Shown piece by piece: positions 19,921 through 32,452 of a stretch of DNA of 64,000 nt (positions are counted from its first letter, which is position 1; the number at the start of each line of letters is the position of its first letter). The DNA is from Pyronema omphalodes (lineage: Eukaryota; Ascomycota; Pezizomycetes; Pezizales; Pyronemataceae). The notes under the pieces are model-generated. The model was not told where the DNA came from, made no database searches, and saw only the letters and a list, made by a program, of their open reading frames with translations. Both the position numbers and the translations under genes were made by a program. The DNA is taken from the NCBI GenBank assembly GCA_024516155.1, contig JAJJXM010000026.1:434001-498000 (forward strand). Reading direction: 5' to 3'.

Positions 19921-21777
19921 TTAGAAATGGGGGACGAGGTCGCTGTATTTAACTGTTGCGTATGCACCAGACTGGGTCCTTCGTAGGCTTATGAAAGACT
20001 CTGCGGTGATAAAAAGTCGAACCAGAACATAAATTGACGTTAGGGTAATTGATAAAATCACCCGAATCTTCCACATAATTCCTGTCTTTTCATCCTTCGG
20101 CCCAGTGAACATTTCTTTGAAAGTTTCCCATCTTGATGCCGCCGTGTTAACGGGCAAACATTGAGGCTTCGGCGATTTTTCGTTTCCTCCTTCTCCTCCA
20201 TGTACTTCCTCCTGTACTCCTCCCTGCACTTCTTCCTGCACTACTTCCTGTACTCCTGCCTTTAGTCCTATTTTTAATTCTGCCTCTAATCCTCCCTGTA
20301 CTCCTATTTCTAATTCTCCTTCTAATACTTCCTGTACTCCCCCCTTTACCACTCCCTCTCCTCCCCCCTCTGCCTCTCCTGTAGCTTCTTCTGCTTCCCC
20401 TTCTGTATTTAACCCTCCTCTTTCGTCTTTGCATACTTGGGTCCCATCTCTGTTGAATTTATCAATTCCGCTGATTTGAACAATGTATTCACATCTTTTG
20501 ACGGCATACTTGCGACAGTATGCTTTATATATCCGAGTGGTGTCTATGTGGAATGCATAGGCTCCGATAACAGTGAATATACACATGATCCGCCACAATA
20601 ACTTTTCAGTGGCAGTTGGGAACTCAAAGTTCCAGGTTGAAAGGTGAACAATACCATAAAGAGCGCATGCATTGACTAAAGAAAATCCATAATGGAGGTC
20701 CAACACATTATTATCTGTTGAGGTTTTCTGGATACTCTCGAGCCTTCCTATCTGTGCGGCAATCTGTCCAGTAAATATTGTTGGATCGCGTATGTCGTTT
20801 GGCTTGTGGAACCATATGATATACGACGCCAGAGCACATGCAATGTGGGCCAAGGTATGAATTTCAAGGATTGTCAAAGGATATTGCTTTATTCCGCGTG
20901 CGATGGCCTACAACCACTTGTTAATCCCCAGCCAAGGCCCTATAATTGTGGGAACAAAACTTACCTCTGCCACCGCTGATATAACTTGAAGGAGAATAAT
21001 TAGTTTTCCGAGAATATCTACCTTGCTTTTATTATCAATCGTATCCACCGTGGGGATTAAATCAATGAGAAGGTCTATTTCTCCTTCCTTGTTGAGCTCA
21101 GATTCCTCGTCAGGAAAGTCTACAAAATGGCCCACTGGAAATCGGCGTGGTTGCTGTTTCTCCAAATCTTTGGGACGAGTATCATTACTCGACCCAGTAT
21201 CTGAGCTATTGAGATTTCTTGAGTCAGGAACCTCAACTACAAGACCCCCCATTGTAATGTAAAAAGCTTGCATCATTGTAATTTTTTTATGTTTTTTGGA
21301 TATGCCTGGTTTCTGTAACTCAAATTAGATGGAGCATTGATTAGGATCACGTTTGATTCTTCGAAATTCATGAGGAACCTTTCGAGCAATAATTACCTTT
21401 TCTATTCTTGCATTTGCCCATTTCTTAAAGTACCGCGCCTGCTGATATTGTTCAAGAGCGTTGAATAAGACAATCTCTGGAACCAGAATAGCTATTATAA
21501 CCCATATAACTTTGCGTAGAAACGGCTTCCATTGTCCTTCGTTCATTGAGGGCACATTCAGGTGAATTGACTTGTAAACGCATAGAGATAGAGTAAAAAC
21601 GCAGCTGTATAGGATACGCCAAGTTCCGCGCTTAAGAGGTTCGTCAACCCACATTGGCGCATAATCTTCGTGAAGAGCGGTTTGGTTATTATAGAGAGGA
21701 GTATATTCGGTGGCCAAGGCGAGTGAAGCATGAGCAATGATATAAAACCAGTAGATTAAAAGGGTGAGGATAAACAT
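19921..21777 (-). CDS. Fungal multi-pass membrane protein, unknown function
   Basis: Exons on the minus strand are 21777-21397, 21312-20965 and 20907-19921, giving 571 residues. Intron 1 (84 bp, GTAATT...ACAG) removes an in-frame TAA; intron 2 (56 bp, GTAAGT...GTAG) joins AVAE to AIARGIKQYPLTILEIHT. The protein starts with a signal-like segment MFILTLLIYWFYIIAHASLALA. It has membrane segments around WRILYSCVFTLSLCVY, VIWVIIAILVPEIVLF, IHTLAHIACALASYIIWF, LLWRIMCIFTVIGAYAF and ITLTSIYVLVRLFITAESF. The motif order (QAFYITMGG, LEIHTLAH, YIIWFHKP, AESFISLR) is that of a large ascomycete family with no known activity. A Gly/Val/Glu-rich repeat fills the loop before the last segments (DNA about 20185-20415). 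The gene appears complete. Confidence 0.85.
20185..20415 (-). repeat. Coding minisatellite in the membrane-protein gene
   Basis: On the plus strand, units such as CTGTACTCCTCC, CTGCACTTCTTC and CTGTACTCCTGCC recur every 12-15 bp with variation. On the coding strand this gives Gly-Val-Gln-Glu-(Val/Glu) type pentads: GVQEV, GVQGG, GVQEEV. All units stay in frame, so length can vary without a frameshift. Confidence 0.75.
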
Positions 21778-24170
21778 ATTGCGTTGATAATACTGACTAG
21801 TTAGTGTTGAATTCTAGGGAAGAGCCGAACTTAAATAAAGATGTCAAAACTTTACTTCAGATTAGGCCGAACAGAAATACGCGAGCTCTTAGTGAAACTA
21901 AAAACGCATTATTGAGGGGCAGGGATTTTTTAGGTACAACAACCCGTTTTCTTTCTATGGATTGTTATTCCTCGCTTTCCCAAATAGCCGTAAATCGTTT
22001 ATAGCGAGGAATTTTAACAATCTCATAACTTCACACTGTAACATGTTAATCAAGTAAAACATTCCTCTGTAACTTTAACATGCAGTCTTCCAATCCATAA
22101 AGATAGCTATTTTCAGATAAGCATGCACCGGAGGCAAAACCGGATTGAGTTCGTCCGTCGAAAAGGCCTCGGCTTCTTGCCAACAAACAGTATTTTTTTT
22201 TTCATAAGTGAAACTCTAGACAGCATACCCATAAGTTGAGGATCCACAAAATTTCAAGAGGCACTACAAGACGTAGAAGTACAAGTCCGGCGAGATAGGT
22301 GTGTCGGTCTTTTGAACCTTGGACCAATGGCCTTTAAAGCCCTATGCCTCCTTCTAGAGACACAGCAACTTTGTCATAGCGCATCCTCAAATCACAACTT
22401 TCGCGAGACATCGAAATGTGACAAACTTTATTGATAAGCGAATCCAACCCATCAGAAATTTTTCCTGTCAATATACAGCACCCAGCAGTCTAGAAGTACT
22501 AATGCGAGACAAAAGGCTTGTTCCGTTGTCCGGCCAACCAATTGCTGAAAGCCTAAAATCCCGAAAGTCTGATTCTGGTCGTTTGTCCGAGCTGATTTTC
22601 GGTTCATTGCTAATATAAACACACAACTTATCAGAAAATAGCGAGATATCAAACTCCAACATAAGTACTCCGTAAGGCTTATTTTCGATATTGGGCATAT
22701 CACTCGTGCTTATATCGAAGTCTACTGAAATATGCGCTGCCACGTGGCTTGGCATTTGAACCGACGGCTCTCCTCCGGAGCTTCCGTGCATGCATACGTA
22801 TATTTTGCATGATCATCAACTTCTTATAGTTAAATTATTCTGAGATCTTCTGACAACAATAGGCTGATTATAGTACCCATAACATGGAGCTGTTGAAGAT
22901 AACTCGACAGTTGTTGATTTGGTTTTGTATTAATCATTCATCTCTCATAGTAGATACTCCTCCAATTTACAGCAGCTTCATAGCCATCTGCTCCTTTGCC
23001 TCGTATTTATAGTGTAATTCTAAGGGGTTTCATTGGAAGTTGTATTGATAATGCGAGCGGGGTGATCAAATGGGTAACACTCATGTTGTGACGGTATTGC
23101 AATGTGAGCGGAAAACTGCTGTTGTCTCGCTCGCTTACGTAATGTGAAACTTCAATTATGGAACTGGATATATATGTTGCGGATGGTAAAGGTCTAACTT
23201 GGCTAACACGCAGTTGCCGAACGACATGCATACTCTGGGTCTTATGATTGACACGACTAACGGTTCGCGGATTATTTTGTGGCCGCCGTCACAATGTGGT
23301 CATTCACCCGGCCATTCCCTCTGTTCCCACAGACTAGCCCGCATTCCCTTCCTTACTTTCCCACCGATGTTTCAAGCAGTATCTTTACCATTATTATCAG
23401 ACCAGTCGCTACCTACCATTCCGGCCGTGGAGCAACGACTGGTGGTGTTTCAATGAACTAACCTCTTCAAATCCCTGATATATAATTGCTGATTTTTAAT
23501 ACAGAAGCTTTCAGTTACATCCAAAGCGGACTCCCAATAGACACTCGAGAATAAAATCCGCATGCTATTAACCATCTAGTCTTATCATCGCCGAATCCAT
23601 TCCATTGAGTTTCATCAACCTTAGGCTAACGCATCCTGATTAACAGCATATCTCCGAAGCATTTCCAATGACACAGCTTCACCTTCCACCCAGTCACATC
23701 CTTGCCATTCTCAACCCGAGCCTCCCCAGCTTCTCTGCCGACTACGTTCCGAAGCTCGATACCCTTCTCGGATAACGACCACCCTGAACTGGCATAGCCG
23801 ATTGGTAGTGTTCGGTCTTTTACAATTTGGTGGCATTGTCTTTGTTCAAGGTTTGATCTACCTGAAGTAAGCTCGTCACTATGGGTGACGGCTGATTGAC
23901 CGGTACTAGCATGACGGACATTTCAGGAGCAACGTCATCGAAGCCACTATAGACTTTCACTACATGATCCCTCCTCCTGTAACACAAGGCCACGCAGTAT
24001 ACATGAAGTTTTGAGATACCTCTTACACGTTTAGTATGCATTCGATATTCATGAGATGAAATAAGACAGAGCCGATCACAACAAAGCACTCTGCAGAAAT
24101 CTACTGATAGCATAACTTTGTCTTTTTTTTTTATTCATATTTAGTACTACCTAAAGCTATGCATGAAAGC
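21778..24170. other. AT-rich intergenic DNA, no gene seen
   Basis: No supportable coding region. The promoter of the minus-strand membrane-protein gene must lie near 21778-22000. Short frames around 22420-22790 and 23200-23460 overlap on opposite strands and carry no recognised motif. Confidence 0.45.
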
Positions 24171-24243
24171 GCCTCGCTAGCTCAATCGGTAGAGCGTCAG
24201 ACTCTTAATCTGAAGGTTGCGGGTTCGACCCCCGCGTGGGGCT
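24171..24243 (+). tRNA. tRNA-Lys, anticodon CUU
   Basis: A complete 73-base cloverleaf without intron. The acceptor GCCTCGC pairs with GTGGGGC (two G-T pairs); D-arm GCTC...GAGC; anticodon stem TCAGA/TCTGA with loop CTCTTAA (anticodon CTT at 24204-24206); T-arm GCGGG TTCGACC CCCGC; discriminator T as read. A five-T run at 24248-24252 is a suitable RNA polymerase III terminator. Confidence 0.96.
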
Positions 24244-24247
24244 TTCA

Positions 24248-24252
24248 TTTTT
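24248..24252 (+). terminator. RNA polymerase III terminator of tRNA-Lys
   Basis: Five T residues begin five bases after the tRNA 3' end, the usual Pol III stop signal. Confidence 0.8.
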
Positions 24253-24360
24253 GGTTTCCCAGAAAATCCACCGATTATCCTTTTTTTTGCCGCATCTCCG
24301 TCTTCTTGTTTTCTATAGAACTCTGTGTTGATGTTGACTAGAATTAATACTATCCTTATG

Positions 24361-24906
24361 ACGGCGAACCATTGTAGCATGTCCTTTGCTCTGGAATTAC
24401 CCCGAGCCTCCTTCAGCATATCCTTTTTTATCACGCTGCTCTCATCGCTGATGTTGGAAATCTAACCCGTTCGGCATGAAGGTATTCCTCGCCGGTGTCA
24501 GAAACATTATCACTGCATCTATGTATTTTAATCAACTATGGTAAGTTACCCTATCAGTTTTCCGAATACTATGAGACGTTCCTTACCCCGGCTATGACGA
24601 TAATCTACCTTGACGGCGATTTACTGTGTGCCAGTCAATTGCTCTAGAATTACCCTGAGTCTCCTTCAGCATACCCTGTTTCTATCACGTTTATCTTATC
24701 GTTGGGGTTGGAAATCTAACATCATTCAGTAAGAAAAGAATCATTGCTTGCTCCACGAATAGTCACCACATCTGTCTAAGTAAGTTATCCTATCTATTTT
24801 CCCAAATACTTTGAAACGCCACTTTCCCCGGCTATGATGATAATCTACCTTGACGGCGATTTACTATGTGCCAGTCAATTGCTCTAGAATTACCCTGAGC
24901 CTTCAT
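24361..24906 (+). repeat. Tandem repeat of about 240 bp, 2.2 copies
   Basis: The landmark 'ACGGCGA...GCTCT(A/G)GAATTACC' begins at 24361, 24613 and 24853, i.e. spacings of 252 and exactly 240 bp. Between landmarks the copies share CCTTCAGCAT, TTGGAAATCTAAC, GTAAGTTA(C/T)CCTATC and ATACT(A/T)TGA(G/A)ACG in order. Copies 2 and 3 are closer to each other than to copy 1. The third copy is cut off soon after GAATTACCCTGAG. It lies directly downstream of the tRNA-Lys gene, and no frame runs through it. Confidence 0.8.
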
Positions 24907-27900
24907 CCCTTGAACAACTTTCTCAGAAACCAGTATTAGAAATAAGAGCTAACTAACTATAAATGCACCAGTTATATTGGTCAAGCCTAGCGAAGAAGAA
25001 ATTATTGACTCGTAAGGAAACCAATAACAGGCGTCACGAAATCTCACCATAGATTTCGCCTCACTGCAGAATGGGATTTGGTTTTTTTATGTACTGCAGA
25101 AACCCCCATAGGCGTCGTTCAGTGTATGATTGAATAAAGAAATAAAGATAATGAAACTCTAAAGAAGGATCATTGCGGAAGAACTTACACGGTCGATGTT
25201 TTCTATTGATAGTGCTTCAGACGGTTTAGCTGTGCGGGTGTGACCTTCTTCCTTCGAAAACGTTAGGCGAATGAGCAGTTGTGAACGACGAAGGTAAAAT
25301 CCACGGATTCTTTAAGATTCCACGAGGGTTCTAAATAAAAGAATATTGAAAGTATCGAACTGACAAGGTGGATCTCATCTAAATCTAGGCCATAACTGCT
25401 TGAAGTCCTGTCGGCATTTCAGAATACACGGAGGCTTTCTAGACGAGCTTGAGGGACCCTAAGCGCATTTGCATTTAATGGGATGGAAATTGTAGTGAGT
25501 ATAGGGTGTTGAAGCAGATGGTGGTTGGGGGCTGTGTTATCTGATATCAAGAAACTAGCCCCTCGTGCCAAGCCCCCGTGGATGCATTTTCTCTGGAGTC
25601 CAGTCCCTAACAGTCTATCCACATCATTGCACCACCATCCACCAACGCGACTTGTCGGAACCCTGAAACTAAGTTACAACTTGTTAACCACTGTCGGACC
25701 AAGCACGGAAAGTTTCAGCAGATTCTCAGACCGAAGCTCCTTTGGAATTCCTTGCACGCTGAGTGAAGACTCCGAACCTATCCTGCTGGGGCGACTGCAA
25801 TGCGGCTTATGCGATAAAGATTCGGAGCATTTCTAAGCTCTTAAGCCTGTTCAATCTTTCCGTCTTGATTACCACCATATTACCATCACGTTTATGAAAC
25901 ATTTGAATCATTCTCCCCCCGAAAACGACATCTCAGGCAACTTTCACTGACGCAAACTTTCTATTATAATCCATTCAGCATTACCTCCATCTACGCCCTG
26001 AAGGGTTGATGTCCACTATTAACACAACTGAGAAATGCCCATAAAGTTTCAACTTCCAATCATAGGAACGACGGTGAATATCTTTACTGTGCGGTATAAG
26101 TGCTTGTGTGTCTTTGTCTTTGTATTTTGGAGGAAAAGAAGGGAAGATGAGAAGCCGAGTTTTCTGCAGAAAATGCACTGCATATGAGTTTAAATTTCAC
26201 ATAATAAAAAAGATGTACCAAATTACGCGATTAGTAGATCAGTGATAAGCGAATTTTGCGTGAACCTTCTGGCGGTAATCTTCTTCATGATTGTCGGTCT
26301 GATGGGTCAACTATTTCTGCAACACCCGCAATGGCACTCCAGAAGCAGTACATTCGGCACTAATTCAGCCTAGCGTAGCCGTTCAATCGCTTATCTGCCG
26401 CCTTCTCGTTTGTTTCGTGCCACATGGAAGACAACCGAACATCGCCCGCTCCATATTCTCAAATCTTCACTTTTGTTTCACTCATTCTATTTGTTATTAT
26501 TAAAGAAGCTTATTTGTCTCATATGCCAACCACATGCTATGAAGATTGGAATAACGTTAGCTGATAGTCTGACAGAAACAACATCAAACACCATCTTCGG
26601 CAGAATTGAAGCTCTCAGTTACCATGTTTCCAGACGGTGGACTACAGAAGTGTAGTAAAGTCAGTCTTGAACACGGCTTACAAAGGTCTATTAACCCATC
26701 TTCCTCATTAAGTCAAGCAGGCAGAAAAATGACATATACTACACTCCAGACCCCATAGGCCCTGGAAAAAATCTCATCAGAGCGGTGACAATGGAGGTCT
26801 TGAAGGATTGTGGCGATCAGTGTGTTACATCATACAGTCCTAACCACCCGCAGTACTGATCATATATTAGAATCAGACCGAAGTTTTTGTCCTGTGCCTT
26901 TTTTTCCACAAAGTTTTCCCGACTGACGATACTGAAGGCCGACCTATCACGTGCTGCAGAGTACTTATGCAATGCCATAGCAGAGGAAGCATCGGACTTG
27001 ACCACAGCCCGCGGAAATTATTTCGGCACTGGCGACGTCATCACGGCTTTAACGGCAATCGTTTTTCCTTCCGTTTTTCACAGCCTGGTTTACCGTTGGT
27101 TACTACGATGCTTCTGCTCTAGACTGGGTTGTATGTAGTGTGGTTCGAAGTTGTCTTGGGTATCGAGCTGTTATCATGAAACACCGAGACAGGGCCGAGT
27201 ATTTCCCTGAAACATTCCAAAACAAATCCAGCCACAATACGCCGCCTCAGCCACTGATTTCAGGCGTGTTTAACAAGCAAAGAAAATTTTCTACCAAGCC
27301 CGGATGTTTCATGTTTACCAGATGGTTGTTGTTCCTGAGCCCGCTAACGATCTTCTCTGCTTTAGACTCCCCGGATCTTTAGCGTCACAAACTCTACTGA
27401 AGATCTACACTCTGCTCAGGAACACAACGCGTCAGAGCCGGCTGTCAAAATTTCCGGCTCATCCCCCATCTCTCTTCAGGGCTCAGCCATCGGTTTCGAT
27501 TTTTTGGTGCCGTGAAAAGCTTTTTCACACCTCGCCCAATGAAGAACAGCCAAAACTACGCCGGATGAGTCGGATATGCTCGTTCGCACGTCACTGCATT
27601 CGGTCCAAAAACATCATAGCGCTGACTCACTACTCTATGCGTGCTCCTGCCCCGCAGCGGGCCGTGTGCATCATCACAGTAGGGTAACATCGCGACGTCT
27701 AAATACACTCTAGTTATGCCAAGAATCGCTTAGGATTGAAGAACCTGGCAAGCTCTCCAAGTGGGAGGTGGACGGCACCTCTCTAGCGGCAGTTCTGCCA
27801 GGTCCAAACTTTTGCTACAGCTGTAACCCGGAACAGGATCGGGAGGGTGCCGGGGAGATGGGATGCGATGGACACAAGCGTAACGGTTGATATGGTTTCA

Positions 27901-28791
27901 GTCACTGGGGGAGAGGTTCTTGGGGGACGGTACAGAAAGGGGGCTGGTAACCTGGGCATGTCATGGTGAGAAACGAGTGTGAGGGGATCCGGTATGTACA
28001 GCTGGGACGCGTACTGCCCTAGTGAGGGGCGGGTTATTTTTAGGAGCTCTTGTGAAACTCGAGGAGAGTCCATCGTCCTTCAGCCCTGCCACGAGGGGAC
28101 GGCATCACGAGAAGATGGCATCGGGAGTTGTTTGTTCAGAATAGTCCACAGTAAATGATGCTGAAGGAATAATACACATCCAGATGAGTATTAGAATGGA
28201 ATAGAAGAGGGAATTTTCTTATCGCGGTGCTTCGTGCTCTGCTTACCGGAAGAGAGAGAGAAAGGTTATCCGCTGGCATAATGTATGCCACGGCTTCTCG
28301 CAGACCTCGTAGACCTTGACCTCGCAGGCTTGAGCGGGAAGTAAAGCCCTTGCGACAGCCCGTGATCGGGAGCGTGTAGCGAATGGAAAGAACAAAGCGA
28401 ATAGAAAGAGTTTTGCGATTTCAAAATCAAAACCAGAACTCCATCATCTCAACTTGTGTTTTTCTTCTCTTCTCTACAAAATATAGACAGACTAGAACCA
28501 TCCCAACCCGAGCTGAGGCTGAAACCCTGCACCTCCCTCACTTGGCGACATTCATTTCCCGCTATTCCACTCACAGGGACACCACTCAGCCATCTAAAGG
28601 CTATCATCCCACCACAAACCGCCGACCGAAACACAGACGATACCTCGACACCTCTTCACGAAGACGACGAAGCAGCAGCAGAAGAAGAAACCAAATCACC
28701 AGACTGTGATATAGGAGCAAAAGTCTACGACATATCAGCCCCGCACCAACTCAACACCAACGAAGCTACCAGTCGCTGACTGATCACCACC
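24907..28791. other. Intergenic gap, no gene seen
   Basis: About 3.9 kb without a supportable gene. Frames near 25525-25836, 27140-27690 and 27783-28073 lack motifs and overlap antisense frames. The last few hundred bases (about 28380-28791) should be the promoter and 5' leader of the RhoGAP gene; they are rich in GAAGA/GCAGCAG. Confidence 0.45.
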
Positions 28792-31700
28792 ATGCCCGGC
28801 TTCGCAGATTCCTTCTGGTCGGGCGATTACGCTGGAGGTAAGTTTTGCTCTTCCATTCTATGATCGCGTCGCGCTGGTACCTCAGTTGCACTTCTCTGGT
28901 TCCATCTCTTTACCTCCGCTATCTTATCGGGATGAGAGGAAGTCCAGTGAGCAGTGAGCAGTGAGCATGGGCGAGCACTGGGTGGCGGCCGGCGGGTTAG
29001 ACTTTAGGCAGCAGTCGCTAACAGTAAGGTAAAATAGGTCTTGGAGTCCTCTTCAACAAACTTCAACAAGGAATCGTCGAGAACCAGCAGGTCCTAACAG
29101 TAGCACGTTTACGAGCCGAAGCAGAAGAATTATATGCTCAGAAGCTAGTCGCGATTCCTGCTACCAGCGACAAATTGGGAGGATTTGCAAGAGATGATGG
29201 AGCTACAGCTAGGCTGGTGTGTATTGCGATGCCAAAACTCCCGAATAACAGCTTTTGCGCTGTGCTCGCGATGCTCGGGGGCCTCGGGCGCTTCCAATAG
29301 CTAGGATCTGATGCTGACATGTCATAGGCATATGAAGCATGGAGCAACGAGATGGCCGCATCAGGAAATGCACATAGCCTCGCCGCCAAAAACATTCGGA
29401 ACCTCGTCGTTACCCCATTTTCGAAATGGTGCGAAGAGCACGCAGACCGAGTTAATAACTCTCACGAGGAGCTTTTAGACCTCGTAAAAGGTTACGACAA
29501 GCAACATGATATTGTCAAGAAGCTCAGATCACAATACTTCAACAAGTGCCGTCTTGTTGAAGATATGGAGGAGGAGACTAAGTTCATTGCTGTACCACAG
29601 CCCGTTGCTACTGAGTCGCCTACTGGAACCTCCGGAGGCACGTTGATCACCCCCGTGATCAAGCTTGTTGGAGACCAGGAGAAGGATGATGAGGAACAGG
29701 AGCCCCTGGAGCTTGGAGACGACTTTGTTCAGCCCTCTATTGTCCGAACAAGGCTCGCCGAGATGCTTGCTGAGATTCCTCTCGGCGAAGTTAAAGTCGC
29801 ATTCTTGGGAACGTATCCTAACGTAGCAACCGGAGAGATCCTTACTGCATGGATCATGAAGAACTGGCCCGCCTCATCGGTGGCATACGCTGAGCGTATT
29901 GGGCAGGACTTGGTTGGAAACGGATTCTTGAGATTGGTCGGACAAGTCGGAAACACCTTCTCCAACAGCTCAAGGTTTAGCTACCAGTTCAAGCCTAAGG
30001 CTTTCCAGTGGGCGGGAGTCACCCCCAAGCCCAGCACCGGAGTTGCAACTTCGCTTTTGAGAAGAACGACTACTATGCAGACCAATGGATCCCAGGATTC
30101 CAACAGCAGCCCGACAATTGGGGACTATGTCGGAAACCTCTTCACCAACCAGCACCCTGGTGAGACTCCCAACCAGAAAGTACGACGAGAGGCCAAGGAG
30201 AGTGATGCGCGGTACAAGGCCGGTGTCCGCCAGTTAGACGCTATGCGCTGTCACCTAGAAGAGGCGATTATGGAGCATCTCAAATTCATGGAGCGCTGCG
30301 AGGTCGACCGTATCAAGGCGATCAAGTCGGTCATTCTTGATTACTCAGCTGCCGTCAAGGATCTCATCCCAAGTCTACAGAAGTCTATGGATGCTATTGC
30401 GATTCACCAGGAGTCTGTTCTCCCAGCTACCGATCTCCGGTACTTGATTGAGAATTACAGAACGGGTTCTTTCGTTCCTAAGGTTATCATTTATGAGAGC
30501 TACTACAACTCTCCCGATGGTAAGTTCGGTGATACATGACGTAGGGAAGTGAATGATGACTAATTGTGCTTCTAGAGCAAACCTTCGGAATTGACCTCGA
30601 GGCCCGTGCTCGCGCCGACCGCAAGCGTGTGCCCATTATTATTACCACAATCCTCCAGCACTTGGATGAACAATACCCCTACCTAGAAGGCGACGAAGTT
30701 CGCCGGGCTATCTGGATGGTCGACGTCCCTCTGCAAGCCACCCACAAGCTCCGTAACGCAGTAAACAACGGAAAAGCCCCCTCCAAGGAAGTCCTCTCTG
30801 AATATGATGTCCCGATTGTTGCCTCATTGTTGAAACTTTACCTCCTCGAACTTCCGGATTCTCTGGTTACGTCCCAGAAATACGAAATCATTAAAACCGT
30901 CTACAGCACCCACGGTGGAGAAGGCTCTGAAGATGATCGCTTGACTATTATTCAAAACACTCTCGGAACCCTACCTCTTACCAACATTGCCACCTTGGAC
31001 GCATTAACTACTCACTTCACTCGCTTCATTGATACCAACAGCGCCCCCGAGGCGTTTATCCACCAGCTCGCCCAGTCCCTCACCCACTGTATCCTTCGCC
31101 CCAAGACCGAATCTAGCTTAACCCTCAATGAGCGCCACAGCTACCGCCTCATTCGGGATCTCTTCCAGTACAAAGAAGCCATCTTCGGCGCATTGAAGCG
31201 TGCCTCCAGCAAAGGAAAGGGACGTCCTCGCGGGGATAGTTTCCTCGAGACCGACGAATCCGAGCGCCGAATCCATGAAATGCAGAGGAAACGGGACTTG
31301 ATCGAAAAATCCAAGGCCCGCTCAAGAGAACCTTCTCCTAACCCTGTTTCCCGAGGATCTGCAGGTTCTGGTGGTGGAGCTAGAGGAATGAGATTCCCGG
31401 TTGTTACATCCGCAAACAACTCTCCTAGAAATTCCCAGATCAGGAATAGTACCGACTCTATGACCCTTGAGGTACCAGGCCAGCGTGCATCAAAGGAAAT
31501 CGAGGAGAAGGAGAAGAATGAACTTGCTGAGTTCCAGGAGTTGCAGCAACGTCTCGTCAAGGCTGCTTCCCAGCAACAGCAACAGTCAACCGTTGATGAT
31601 GAGTCAGTAACCAGTCCAGTTAAGGCGGCGGAATCACCGGCCGTTGCATCGCCCGTTGCTGCGCTCCCAGAGTTGGATAGGTCCGCCTCTGGCAGTTTGA

Positions 31701-31891
31701 AGAGACGAAGCGTTGTAAGCGGAAGAAGAGGAACGGGATTGAAGAGAGGTAGTGTGGTACAGAGAGGCCCAGTGCCTGAGGGAGATGAGGAGGAGAAGCA
31801 GGATGGAACTGCTACCCCGCCCCCACCGCCACCACAGCAGACAATTAGGGTCGTACATGATTTGACGGATGGAGAGAGTACAGTCTATTAA
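28792..31891 (+). CDS. F-BAR, DEP and RhoGAP-like domain protein (Rgd2-like)
   Basis: Exons 28792-28837, 29038-29216, 29328-30519 and 30576-31891 encode 910 residues; introns are 200, 111 and 56 bp and all joins restore family sequence (DYAGGLGVLF, ATARLAYEAW, PDEQTFGID). An N-terminal F-BAR domain (MPGFADSFW...) should bind curved plasma membrane. A central DEP domain (LAEIPLGEVKVAFLGTYPN... to FKPKAF) follows, then a RhoGAP-like domain from QTFGIDLEARARADRKRVP, and a Ser/Arg/Pro-rich tail ending after PPPPPPQQ. Yeast Rgd2 has this order and acts on Cdc42 and Rho5. The stretch matching the arginine-finger loop (usual GIFRxSG) reads AIWMVDV, so GAP activity is uncertain. The start ATG has a good ACCACC context and begins the family's conserved first residues. 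Confidence 0.92.
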
Positions 31892-32418
31892 GCGGTGCTT
31901 AGGGGATGGGAGGGGAGATGGGAGAGGAAGGGATAGGAATGGGATTAAGGGGTGAATAAGTTTTTTCTTTTTGTATTGGTGTATGGGAAGGAGATTGGGA
32001 TACCTGAATGTTATGAATTGATGCAGACTTAACCAGTAGTTTTCGGTGGAATTTTGTTTTACTTTTGTTTTTTTTTTTTCTTTTTTTCTCTCTGTCTTTT
32101 TTTTTCCCCCACCCCGTCCTCCCCATTTTTATGATATCGATAGGAATGTGTGTTTTGCAAGCAAGTTCCGAAAGTCAAAAAAAGTACCATTTTTATATTT
32201 TATTGTAACAAGGTGTTTTTTGTGAAAGTAGAATGTCCGAATTGTTACTACATACATATGTACTATCGTTCTTTGGGTAGTGTGTGTTTTGTTTTGTTTT
32301 TCTGTGAATACCCGGTTTAGGCTTTAGGCTATGTGGATGGCGAAAATTTTATGGGATACCTTTTCTTTTTTTTTTTATTTACGGAAGAACAAAATCCAGT
32401 GCAAGGTACAGGAACCGT

Positions 32419-32452
<34 letters not shown>

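Noticed and set aside
16357..21777. Secondary-metabolite gene cluster around the P450
   Set aside because: No polyketide synthase, NRPS, terpene cyclase or pathway regulator is nearby; the next gene is an uncharacterised membrane protein 1.9 kb away.
25620..25840. Possible 5S rRNA
   Set aside because: The sequence lacks the conserved 5S internal control region and start.
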